6,244 bases of DNA from Candidatus Sulfopaludibacter sp. SbA3 (GTDB lineage: Bacteria > Acidobacteriota > Vicinamibacteria > Vicinamibacterales > UBA2999). Of the stretch, positions 1-5,618 are shown in pieces. The stretch lies in the NCBI GenBank assembly GCA_945866285.1, contig CAMBHC010000170.1, positions 1-6,244 on the forward strand, given 5' to 3'. The first letter of the stretch is position 1; each line of letters begins with the position of its first letter. Below the pieces are notes generated by a model. It ran no database searches. It worked only from the letters and a program-made list of their open reading frames with translations, and was not told the DNA's origin. Position numbers and translations under genes: made by a program.

Positions 1-171
1 TACGTCGCGAGCGGACAGCCCATGGATAAGGCCGGCGCCTATGGAATTCAGGGGCTGGCATCCCGGTTCATCGACAGAATTGACGGGTCGTACACCAATG
101 TTGTGGGGTTGCCGGTGGCCGTGGTCTTTAGTATCCTGAATCAGGAGCAGCCAATCCGGCTAAGACCCTAA
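1..171 (+). CDS. maf: Maf-family nucleotide pyrophosphatase, 3' end only
   Basis: The open frame enters from the left edge and ends at TAA 169-171, giving the last 56 residues of a protein. The Maf signature is clear: a Gly-Gln/Glu-Pro-type motif followed by DKAGAYGIQG (residues 10-19 of the fragment), then FIDRIDGSYTNVVGLP and a short tail. Maf proteins (YhdE/YceF type) are cytoplasmic house-cleaning pyrophosphatases that hydrolyse dTTP, UTP or modified nucleotides to monophosphates. The subtype cannot be told because the N-terminal substrate pocket lies outside the window. Only 2 nt separate its stop from the ccmE start, so the ccm genes are probably co-transcribed from a promoter upstream of or inside maf. 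I see no functional link between Maf and heme handling; the neighbourhood is likely just shared transcription. Confidence 0.9.
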   Translation, partial: YVASGQPMDKAGAYGIQGLASRFIDRIDGSYTNVVGLPVAVVFSILNQEQPIRLRP

Positions 172-173
172 TT

Positions 174-599
174 ATGAAATACAAAGCGGTCAAGATCGGT
201 CTCACGAGTCTGGTTCTCGCCCTGACGTTCGGCGGTCTGCTCTACACGACGATGGCCGAGGGCACCGAGTACTACAAGCACGTCGACGAAGTGATGACGC
301 AGCCCGAGCCGTGGTACGGCAAGAAGCTGCAGATGCACGGCTTCGTGGTGCCCGACTCGATCAAGCGCCGTCCCGATAGTCTGGACTACATCTTCCAGGT
401 CCAGAGCAACGGCCACGTCGTCAATGCCAGCTATACCGGCGTCGTGCCCGACACCTTCAAGAGCGACTCCGAAGTCGTGCTGAAGGGCGTGCTGACCGCC
501 GAGGGTTTCAAGACGCAGCCCAACGGCGTGATGGCGAAGTGCCCGTCGAAGTACGAAGCCAAGCCGAGCGGCGCGACCGCACCTTCCGGCAAGTACTAG
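174..599 (+). CDS. ccmE: Cytochrome c maturation heme chaperone CcmE, Cys (CxxxY) type
   Basis: The 141-residue product fits the CcmE family (about 140-160 aa). An N-terminal membrane anchor spans about residues 7-26. A periplasmic beta-barrel (OB-fold) follows, with the family pattern of Y34, the Y48-G49-K50 segment leading to GFV (56-58), and a central strand around 70-85. CcmE binds heme covalently in the periplasm and hands it to CcmF. The classical heme-linking motif is HxxxY; here the equivalent stretch is C123-P-S-K-Y127 (codons 540-542 and 552-554), so the heme-linking residue is Cys. Such CxxxY CcmE variants are known from archaea, Desulfovibrio and some other bacteria. A short Pro/Ser/Gly tail follows. 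Start ATG 174 has only a weak purine stretch upstream (AAGA, 162-165) and lies 2 nt after maf, suggesting coupled translation. Identity is secure; the heme-binding mode is inferred from the motif. Confidence 0.93.
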   Translation: MKYKAVKIGLTSLVLALTFGGLLYTTMAEGTEYYKHVDEVMTQPEPWYGKKLQMHGFVVPDSIKRRPDSLDYIFQVQSNGHVVNASYTGVVPDTFKSDSEVVLKGVLTAEGFKTQPNGVMAKCPSKYEAKPSGATAPSGKY

Positions 600-605
600 G
601 CCGCC

Positions 606-3080
606 ATGGCTTCACTCGGCGCGCTCCTGCTTTTGATCACGTTTGTGGTTGCGGCCTACGCGGTCGCGGCCTCCGTTGCCGGCGCGCGCCGGCGTAATAC
701 CCGCCTCATCGAAAGTGGCGTCGGTGCGTTCTATACCGTCGCCGCGCTGATGACGGTGGCCTCTGGCATCATCATCTACGCCTTCGTCGCCGGTGACTAT
801 TCCATCCGCTACGTTCAGCGGTACTCCGATAGCGTGCAGCCCCTCTTTTACAAGATCACCTCTTACTGGGGTGGTCTCGACGGCTCCGTGATGTTCTGGG
901 TGTTCCTGCTGTCGCTGTTCGGGTCGGTGGCGGTGAAGGTCAATCGCGATCGTCATCGCGAGTTGATTCCCTATGTCGTGGCGGTGATCGCCTCAGTGGA
1001 GATGTTCTTCCTCTTCCTGATGATCATCCATAACAATCCGTTTGCGACCTACCTCACCGAGTCGCCGACCGACGGCCGCGGGTTGAACCCGCTGCTGCAG
1101 AACTTCTACATGGCGATTCACCCGCCGACGATGTATCTCGGGTTTGTGGGCTTGACCATCCCGTATGCGTTCGGCATGGCGGCGTTGATCACGGGCCACC
1201 TCGATGACTCGTGGCTGCGCGCGGTGCGGCGTTGGACCATGTTCTCGTGGTTCTTCCTGTCGCTCGGCCTGACGCTCGGCATGATTTGGGCCTACGAAGA
1301 GCTCGGTTGGGGCGGCTATTGGGGCTGGGACCCGGTCGAGAACGCCGGCATGCTGCCGTGGTTCACGGCCACGGCCTTTCTGCACTCAGTGATGGTCCAG
1401 GAGCGCCGCGGCATGCTGCGCGTCTGGAACGTGTCGCTCGTGATCATCACGTTCCTGCTCACCATCGTCGGCACCTTCCTCACGCGCTCGGGTGTGGTGC
1501 AGTCGATCCACGCGTTCGGCGAGGATCCGGAACTGGCGCGCTACTTCGCGATTTTCATGATCTTCACCATTACCTTCAGCTTCGGCTGGGTGATTTATCG
1601 ACTGCCGCTGCTGAAGGCGCGCCACGAGCTTGATTCGTGGATGTCGAAGGAAGCCGCGTTTCTCGCGAACAACTGGGTCCTGTTGTTCGCAGCCGTGTTC
1701 GTCCTGTTTGCCACGATGTTTCCGACCATTACCGAGGCCATTAACGGCGAGCGTCTCACCGTCGGGCCGCCGTTCTTCAATCGCTGGATGGTGCCGATCG
1801 GCCTCATCCTGCTGGTGCTGACCGGCACCGGGCCGCTGCTGGCCTGGCGCAAGTCGACGATCATGAACCTGAAGGAGCAGTTCCTGTGGCCGACCCTGAG
1901 TGGTCTGGTCGTGGGCGGCATCGTCGTGGCGATGGGCGTGCGCGTGTGGGGTTCAGGCCTGTGCTTCGCCCTGAGTGCGTACGTGATGGGCACACTGCTC
2001 CAGGAATTCATTCGCGGCGCGAACGTCCGTCGTGGCATGACCGGTACCGACCTGCTGACCGCGATGATCGGCCTGGTGTCGCGCAACAAGCGCCGCTATG
2101 GCGGCTACATCGTGCACGTCGGCATTGTGCTGATGTTTCTGGGCTTCGCCGGCGAGGGCTTCAGCCGCGACGAGCAGTTGTTGCTGAAGCCGGGCGAAGA
2201 AGCCGTGGTGGGTGACTACACCCTGCATCTCGATGCGATTCGTGTCACCGATGACGGCCAGAAGCAAATGGTGACCGGCCACATCACGGTCAAGGACAAG
2301 AACGGCGCCGTGCTCGAGCAGATGAAGCCCGCGAAATGGTACTTCCGTAAGCACGAAGAGGAACCAACCAGCGAAGTGGCGATTCGTCGCTCGTTCGCCG
2401 AAGATCTCTATGTCGTGATGCCGGCCTTCGAGATCGAGGATCAGACGGCCAGCGTGGAAGTGCACATCAACCCGCTGGTGAACTGGGTGTGGTTCGGGTT
2501 CGGGGTGCTCGCGGTCGGCACCGGCATCGCACTCTTGCCAGAAGCCGCGATGAGCTTCGCGATCGCGGGCGTGCCCGCGGGTGCGGTCACCGCGTCGATG
2601 GTGCTGCTGTCCCTGCTGCTCCCGACCGGAATCGCGTTTGCGCAGCATGTCGAGACCGGCCAGGATCCGCGCCTCGAGAAGGTCACCTCGCCGGAGGCCA
2701 GGGAAGTGGCGCACAAGCTGGCCTGCTGGTGCGGCGGCTGTTCGAAGTTACCGGTGGGGCAGTGCTCGTGCGGCCACTGTGCCGTTGAGCGGGCGAAGAT
2801 CGACGTGATGCTGAAGGACGGCATGAACGAGATCCAGATCCTGAAGTTCTACGTCGACACGTTCGGCGGCAACCAGATCCTGAGCGAACCGCCCAATAGC
2901 GGTTCCGGCCGCGTCGTCTGGCTGATGCCGATTGTGGTCGGTTTCGGTGGACTCCTGACCGCGGCGTACCTGGCCAAGCGCTGGTCATCGCGGCAAACCG
3001 CGATGGCGGGCATGCCGGCGGGCATCGAAGATCCCGAGATGGCGGCGCGGCTGAACGACGAGCTGCGTAACCTCGATTAA
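606..3080 (+). CDS. ccmF: CcmF heme lyase fused to a C-terminal CcmH-like domain
   Basis: This is an 824-residue polytopic inner-membrane protein; CcmF alone is usually about 630-680 aa. CcmF takes heme from CcmE and ligates it to apocytochrome CxxCH motifs at the periplasmic face. Residues 1 to about 647 are typical CcmF: the WWD-type heme-handling motif W235-G-G-Y-W-G-W-D242 followed by PVENAGMLPW, and the family's four conserved histidines at H172 (HPP), H260, H302 (IHAF) and H504. A soluble periplasmic segment spans about 520-620, with a closing TM at about 625-645. The extra about 175 residues are a CcmH-like module: a hydrophobic segment (about 651-680), a Cys-rich domain (Cys 707, 709, 712, 720, 722, 725), the CcmH-type GMNEIQIL...FG...L..PP tail (739-763) and a TM at 770-790. 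The frame is open with no stop at the junction. ATG 606 lies 6 nt after ccmE with only AGG (598-600) as a ribosome site. The lyase core looks intact. Confidence 0.95.
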   Translation: MASLGALLLLITFVVAAYAVAASVAGARRRNTRLIESGVGAFYTVAALMTVASGIIIYAFVAGDYSIRYVQRYSDSVQPLFYKITSYWGGLDGSVMFWVFLLSLFGSVAVKVNRDRHRELIPYVVAVIASVEMFFLFLMIIHNNPFATYLTESPTDGRGLNPLLQNFYMAIHPPTMYLGFVGLTIPYAFGMAALITGHLDDSWLRAVRRWTMFSWFFLSLGLTLGMIWAYEELGWGGYWGWDPVENAGMLPWFTATAFLHSVMVQERRGMLRVWNVSLVIITFLLTIVGTFLTRSGVVQSIHAFGEDPELARYFAIFMIFTITFSFGWVIYRLPLLKARHELDSWMSKEAAFLANNWVLLFAAVFVLFATMFPTITEAINGERLTVGPPFFNRWMVPIGLILLVLTGTGPLLAWRKSTIMNLKEQFLWPTLSGLVVGGIVVAMGVRVWGSGLCFALSAYVMGTLLQEFIRGANVRRGMTGTDLLTAMIGLVSRNKRRYGGYIVHVGIVLMFLGFAGEGFSRDEQLLLKPGEEAVVGDYTLHLDAIRVTDDGQKQMVTGHITVKDKNGAVLEQMKPAKWYFRKHEEEPTSEVAIRRSFAEDLYVVMPAFEIEDQTASVEVHINPLVNWVWFGFGVLAVGTGIALLPEAAMSFAIAGVPAGAVTASMVLLSLLLPTGIAFAQHVETGQDPRLEKVTSPEAREVAHKLACWCGGCSKLPVGQCSCGHCAVERAKIDVMLKDGMNEIQILKFYVDTFGGNQILSEPPNSGSGRVVWLMPIVVGFGGLLTAAYLAKRWSSRQTAMAGMPAGIEDPEMAARLNDELRNLD
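2550..3077 (+). other. CcmH-like module of the fusion, with tandem CxCxxC motifs
   Basis: This codes for residues 649-824 of the fused protein. CcmH is normally a separate small membrane protein with an LRCxxC motif that reduces or holds apocytochrome cysteines before heme attachment. The module has an Ala/Leu-rich hydrophobic stretch ending in AFAQ (677-680). Next comes EAREVAHKLAC, which aligns with the start of the CcmH domain, then CWCGGC (707-712) and CSCGHC (720-725), seven residues apart. The helix VERAKIDVMLKDGMNEIQIL leads to FYVDTFG and a SEPP end, as in CcmH. A C-terminal TM (770-790) and an acidic cytoplasmic tail follow. The LRCxxC motif is replaced by LACWCGGC. ATG codons at 2550 and 2598 could in principle start a separate CcmH, but neither has a good ribosome site and there is no stop before them. 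Confidence 0.75.
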
Positions 3081-3682
3081 TGGGCCGCTCAGAGAGCCGA
3101 CGGCCCACCGCCGAGCGTGCATCACATGACCTGTCCCCCGTAGCGCACAGCGCGGAGGGGGCGGCGTTCCTGCAGCCCTGGCAGTTCTTCCTCCTGGGCG
3201 GCATGCTGGCCGCTACGGCCACCGTCATTGTCGCCACCGGGCAGTCGCCAGCGAACATCATCATTCTCAGTCTCACGGTGGTGTCGGTGAGTTTTGTCGG
3301 GCTTGGCGCGTACCGCATGCTGGCACCGCTGGTGTCTGCCGAGGTGGACGCGCCGGCCCTGATCGGCGGCCGCACCCGCGTGGCACTCGAACGCGAGAAG
3401 GCGCTGGTGTTGCGGTCAATCAAGGAACTGGAGTTCGACTTCGCGATGCGCAAGATGTCGCAGGCTGATTTCGACGAAATGGCTGGCCGCCTGCGCCTGC
3501 GTGCGCTGGGCCTGATGGAGCAGTTGGACGCCGGCGGCGGCTACCGAGACCAGATCCACGCCGAAGTCGCCAAGCGACTTGGTGTTCCGGTGGAGGAGGT
3601 CGAATCAGATCCGACCTGCCACTGCGGAACGTCGAACGATCCCGACGCCAGGTTCTGTAAATCGTGCGGAGCGAAACTATGA
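3080..3682 (+). CDS. Two-TM protein with CcmI-like cytoplasmic hairpin and C-terminal zinc ribbon
   Basis: The 200-residue product has a charged N-terminus (1-30), two TM helices (about 35-53 and 58-78) separated by a short loop, a charged helical hairpin (about 102-150; LEREKAL...IKELEFD...MSQADFDEM...LMEQLD), and a zinc ribbon at the very end: C180-H-C182-G ... F-C193-K-S-C196-G. Topology by the positive-inside pattern puts both ends in the cytoplasm. The hairpin resembles the heptad-like cytoplasmic loop of CcmI, the factor that delivers apocytochrome to CcmF/CcmH in proteobacteria. The TPR domain of CcmI is absent, so it is at most a functional analogue. Its ATG lies in a TAATG overlap with the ccmF-ccmH stop, with no Shine-Dalgarno sequence seen, so translation is probably coupled. 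Its position inside the ccm operon supports a role in cytochrome c maturation. The first knuckle is CxC instead of the common CxxC. Gene reality is secure; function is inference. Confidence 0.85.
   Translation: MGRSESRRPTAERASHDLSPVAHSAEGAAFLQPWQFFLLGGMLAATATVIVATGQSPANIIILSLTVVSVSFVGLGAYRMLAPLVSAEVDAPALIGGRTRVALEREKALVLRSIKELEFDFAMRKMSQADFDEMAGRLRLRALGLMEQLDAGGGYRDQIHAEVAKRLGVPVEEVESDPTCHCGTSNDPDARFCKSCGAKL
3668..3671 (+). promoter_or_regulatory. Shine-Dalgarno GGAG deciding the ATG 3679 start
   Basis: GGAG sits 7 nt before ATG 3679. That ATG overlaps the upstream stop codon as ATGA. An in-frame GTG at 3664 would lie before this site and would add only five residues ahead of the signal peptide, so 3679 is preferred. 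Confidence 0.6.
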
Positions 3683-4920
3683 CCGGCAGATTGGCCGGGA
3701 CTAAAGTCCCGGCCCTCCTGGCGTCGCTGTTGGTGGTGCTGTTCATGGGCGCACCGGCGTTTGCCCAGATGGCGACCCCGGATGCCAGCGCCATGGCTGG
3801 CGTGCCGTTGCCGGCCGGCGACGTACCAGACGCCAGCGTAACGGTGCGTGTGCTCCGCGAGCGCATGGGCAACAACATCAGCGGCCAGCCCGTGACGCTG
3901 CGGGTCGGCACCGAATCGCGTACGGCCACGACCGACGGGCAGGGCCGCGCCCAGTTCACCGGGCTTCCGGTCGGCGCTAGCGTCCAGGCCACGACTTCGG
4001 TGGACGGGGAAGTGCTGACGTCGCAGGAGTTCCCGGTTCCCGCCAAGGGGGGCATTCGTGTGGCGCTGATTTCCGGCATCCAGAAAGTCGCCGATGCCGA
4101 GAAGGCGGCTGCCGCGGCTGGGGCGAAGGAGCCGGCGCGGCCCGGTGTCGTGGAGTTCGGACCCGAATCCCGCCTGATCTTCGAATTCCAGAACGACACG
4201 CTCACGGTCTTCTACATCCTGGATGTCGTGAACAACGCCCGCACGCCGATCGACATCGGCGGTCCCATCATCATGGAACTGCCCACCGGTGCGTCGGGCG
4301 TGTCGGTCATGGCCGGCTCTTCACCGACCGCCTCGGTGCGTGGCGACATCCTGACCATTACCGGCCCCTTCGCCCCGGGCAAGACCTCGGCGCAGGTCGG
4401 CTTCTCGCTGCCGCAGGTTGGCTCGGCCTCTACGATCCAGCAGAAGTGGCCAATCGCCTTGGCGCAGTTGTTCGTCGCGACCGAGAAGGTGGGCGCCATG
4501 CAGATGTCGTCGCCACAGTTGACCGACACGCGTGAGATGGCGTCGGAAGGGCAGCCGTTCATCATGGGCACGGGCGGCCGCATCAACGCCGGCGACACGG
4601 TGAGCGTGAACCTGTCGGGCATGCCGGCGCATAGCCTGTGGCCTCGCGATGTTGCGCTTGTTGCGGCGGCGCTCATCTTCGCCGTGGGCCTGTGGATGGC
4701 CGTTTCCCCCAAGGCGGCGCGTGCGTCTGAGGACGCCAAGCTCGAGACCCGGCGCGAGCGCCTGCTCGCCGATGTGGTCGGTCTCGAGCGCAAGCGGCGC
4801 CAGCAGCCGCTGTCCGCCGCGGACGAGGCGCGCCTGCAACGCCTGACGTCTGACCTTGAGAAGGTGATGGCCGCGCTCGACCTCGGACCGAAGGCCGGCA
4901 CCCAGGACGCTGTGGCGTGA
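3679..4920 (+). CDS. Signal-peptide protein with carboxypeptidase-regulatory-like domain, distal TM and cytoplasmic hairpin
   Basis: This is a 413-residue protein of no named family that I recognise. A signal peptide (1-29) ends in APAFA before Q30. Residues about 52-132 form a beta-rich domain with the TTDGQGRAQFTGLPVG pattern typical of carboxypeptidase-regulatory-like/Ig-like folds. A low-complexity Ala/Lys linker (about 138-155) leads to a second beta-rich region (about 158-315; VVEFGPESRLIFEF, then GGPIIMELPTG). One TM lies at about 322-342, followed by a charged helical hairpin in the predicted cytoplasm (355-401; LETRRERLLADVVGLE...LSAADEARLQRL...LD). Most of the protein would thus sit in the periplasm, anchored at its C-terminus. 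There is no Cys, so it is neither a thiol carrier nor a c-type cytochrome. It overlaps its neighbours by 4 nt at each end (ATGA, GTGA), implying coupled translation with the zinc-ribbon gene and ccmA. A role as a Ccm scaffold or apocytochrome-presenting factor is inference. Confidence 0.88.
   Translation: MTGRLAGTKVPALLASLLVVLFMGAPAFAQMATPDASAMAGVPLPAGDVPDASVTVRVLRERMGNNISGQPVTLRVGTESRTATTDGQGRAQFTGLPVGASVQATTSVDGEVLTSQEFPVPAKGGIRVALISGIQKVADAEKAAAAAGAKEPARPGVVEFGPESRLIFEFQNDTLTVFYILDVVNNARTPIDIGGPIIMELPTGASGVSVMAGSSPTASVRGDILTITGPFAPGKTSAQVGFSLPQVGSASTIQQKWPIALAQLFVATEKVGAMQMSSPQLTDTREMASEGQPFIMGTGGRINAGDTVSVNLSGMPAHSLWPRDVALVAAALIFAVGLWMAVSPKAARASEDAKLETRRERLLADVVGLERKRRQQPLSAADEARLQRLTSDLEKVMAALDLGPKAGTQDAVA
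3693..3714 (+). repeat. Perfect 22-nt palindrome (10-bp arms, AA loop) inside the gene start
   Basis: GGCCGGGACT, then AA, then AGTCCCGGCC: the arms are perfectly complementary. It starts 14 nt after the A of the ATG and encodes the end of codon 5 through codon 12 (AGTKVPA), the beginning of the signal peptide. In mRNA it would form a very stable GC-rich stem close to the initiation codon, although a 2-nt loop would force the innermost pairs open. It could be a REP-like repeat that landed in the 5' end of the gene, or a translation-tuning hairpin. A terminator is unlikely because no U-tract follows and it lies in coding sequence. No second copy occurs in this window. Confidence 0.7.
4904..4907 (+). 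promoter_or_regulatory. Shine-Dalgarno AGGA for the GTG start of ccmA
   Basis: AGGA lies 9 nt before GTG 4917. The ATG at 4921 is out of frame with the ATPase, so the GTG within the GTGA overlap is the plausible start. Confidence 0.5.
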
Positions 4921-5618
4921 ATGCCGACTTCGAGCGACTAGCGGTTATCGACCTCGCGCGTCACTACGGCCGTCGCAAGGCCCTGGCGCAGGTCAACTTC
5001 ACCTGTGGTGCCGGCGACATCATCGGCCTGCTCGGGCCAAACGGTGCGGGCAAATCCACGCTGCTGAACATTCTGGCCACGCTCATCAGTCCCTCGCGCG
5101 GCCGCGTCGAGTACGGGGACCGCACGGCGGCACAAGGCGGCGCCGAGGTGCGCGGACGCATTGGCATGCTTGGGCACGACCTGTTTCTCTACCCGGAACT
5201 GACGGCGCGGGAGAACCTCGTGTTCTTCGCGCGGTTGTATGGCCTGCCCGATGCTGAAGCCGTGGCCCAGGCTCGCCTGGCTCGAGCCGGGCTCGCCGAC
5301 CGTGGTGACGACCTGGTGCTGGGCTTCTCGCGTGGCATGCGCCAGCGCGTGGCCCTCGAGCGAGCACTACTGCACGACCCTCGCCTGGTGTTGCTCGACG
5401 AACCGTTCACCGGTCTCGATCAGGCCTCAACCGCGGCGCTGGTCGCGCGCCTGCGCGAGCGCCAGCAAGCCGGCTGCATCCTCGTCATCGCCACCCACGA
5501 TCTCGATGTCGCCGATGGGTTGTTGAGTCGCGCCATCTACCTGAAGAACGGCCGTATCGTCGGGAGTGACGACGACAGCCGCGGCCTGAGCGCGCGTTAC
5601 CGGTTGGCGATTCAATGA
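4917..5618 (+). CDS. ccmA: Heme exporter ABC ATPase CcmA
   Basis: This 233-residue ATPase is the cytoplasmic nucleotide-binding subunit of CcmAB(CD), which uses ATP to release heme-loaded CcmE from CcmC. The domains are in normal order: Walker A GPNGAGKST (40-48), a Q-loop region with GHDLFLYPELTARENL (86-101) in which His-Asp stands where many ABC proteins have Gln (usual for CcmA), an ABC signature of the form FSRGMRQR (137-144), Walker B LVLLDEP (157-163), the D-loop GLD (166-168) and the switch His H194 in ATHD. All catalytic residues are present. Length matches the family (about 200-240). The start is GTG 4917, overlapping the upstream TGA as GTGA. It ends in an ATGA overlap with ccmB. 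Other ABC ATPases share these motifs, but the adjoining ccmB and ccmEF genes fix the assignment. Confidence 0.95.
   Translation: MNADFERLAVIDLARHYGRRKALAQVNFTCGAGDIIGLLGPNGAGKSTLLNILATLISPSRGRVEYGDRTAAQGGAEVRGRIGMLGHDLFLYPELTARENLVFFARLYGLPDAEAVAQARLARAGLADRGDDLVLGFSRGMRQRVALERALLHDPRLVLLDEPFTGLDQASTAALVARLRERQQAGCILVIATHDLDVADGLLSRAIYLKNGRIVGSDDDSRGLSARYRLAIQ

Noticed and set aside
678..693. Perfect 16-bp palindrome GCCGGCGCGCGCCGGC in the early ccmF codons
   Set aside because: It is pure GC with an alternating composition, encodes an ordinary AGARRR stretch after the first TM, and is plausible by chance in GC-rich coding sequence; a 16-nt stem with no loop also cannot form a normal hairpin.
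2550..2600. Internal ATG codons (2550, 2598) as the start of a separate ccmH gene
   Set aside because: There is no convincing ribosome site and no stop ending ccmF before them, so a continuous fusion is simpler; an additional internal start cannot be excluded.
1953..2714. Long minus-strand open frame (253 codons) opposite ccmF
   Set aside because: The translation is His/Arg-rich low-complexity text typical of antisense frames in GC-rich genes, and the plus strand encodes a clear CcmF with family motifs across the same bases.
3664..3678. GTG 3664 as start of the 413-aa protein
   Set aside because: The GGAG site at 3668-3671 lies downstream of it and is correctly spaced for ATG 3679, which also forms the ATGA overlap seen at other junctions.
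3693..3720. Palindrome as a Rho-independent terminator
   Set aside because: No T-tract follows the stem and it lies within the coding sequence of a gene whose downstream part is intact.
3420..4205. Minus-strand open frame (261 codons) across the zinc-ribbon and 413-aa genes
   Set aside because: It spans the junction of two well-supported plus-strand genes, has Ser/Thr/Arg-rich composition and shows no recognisable domain.
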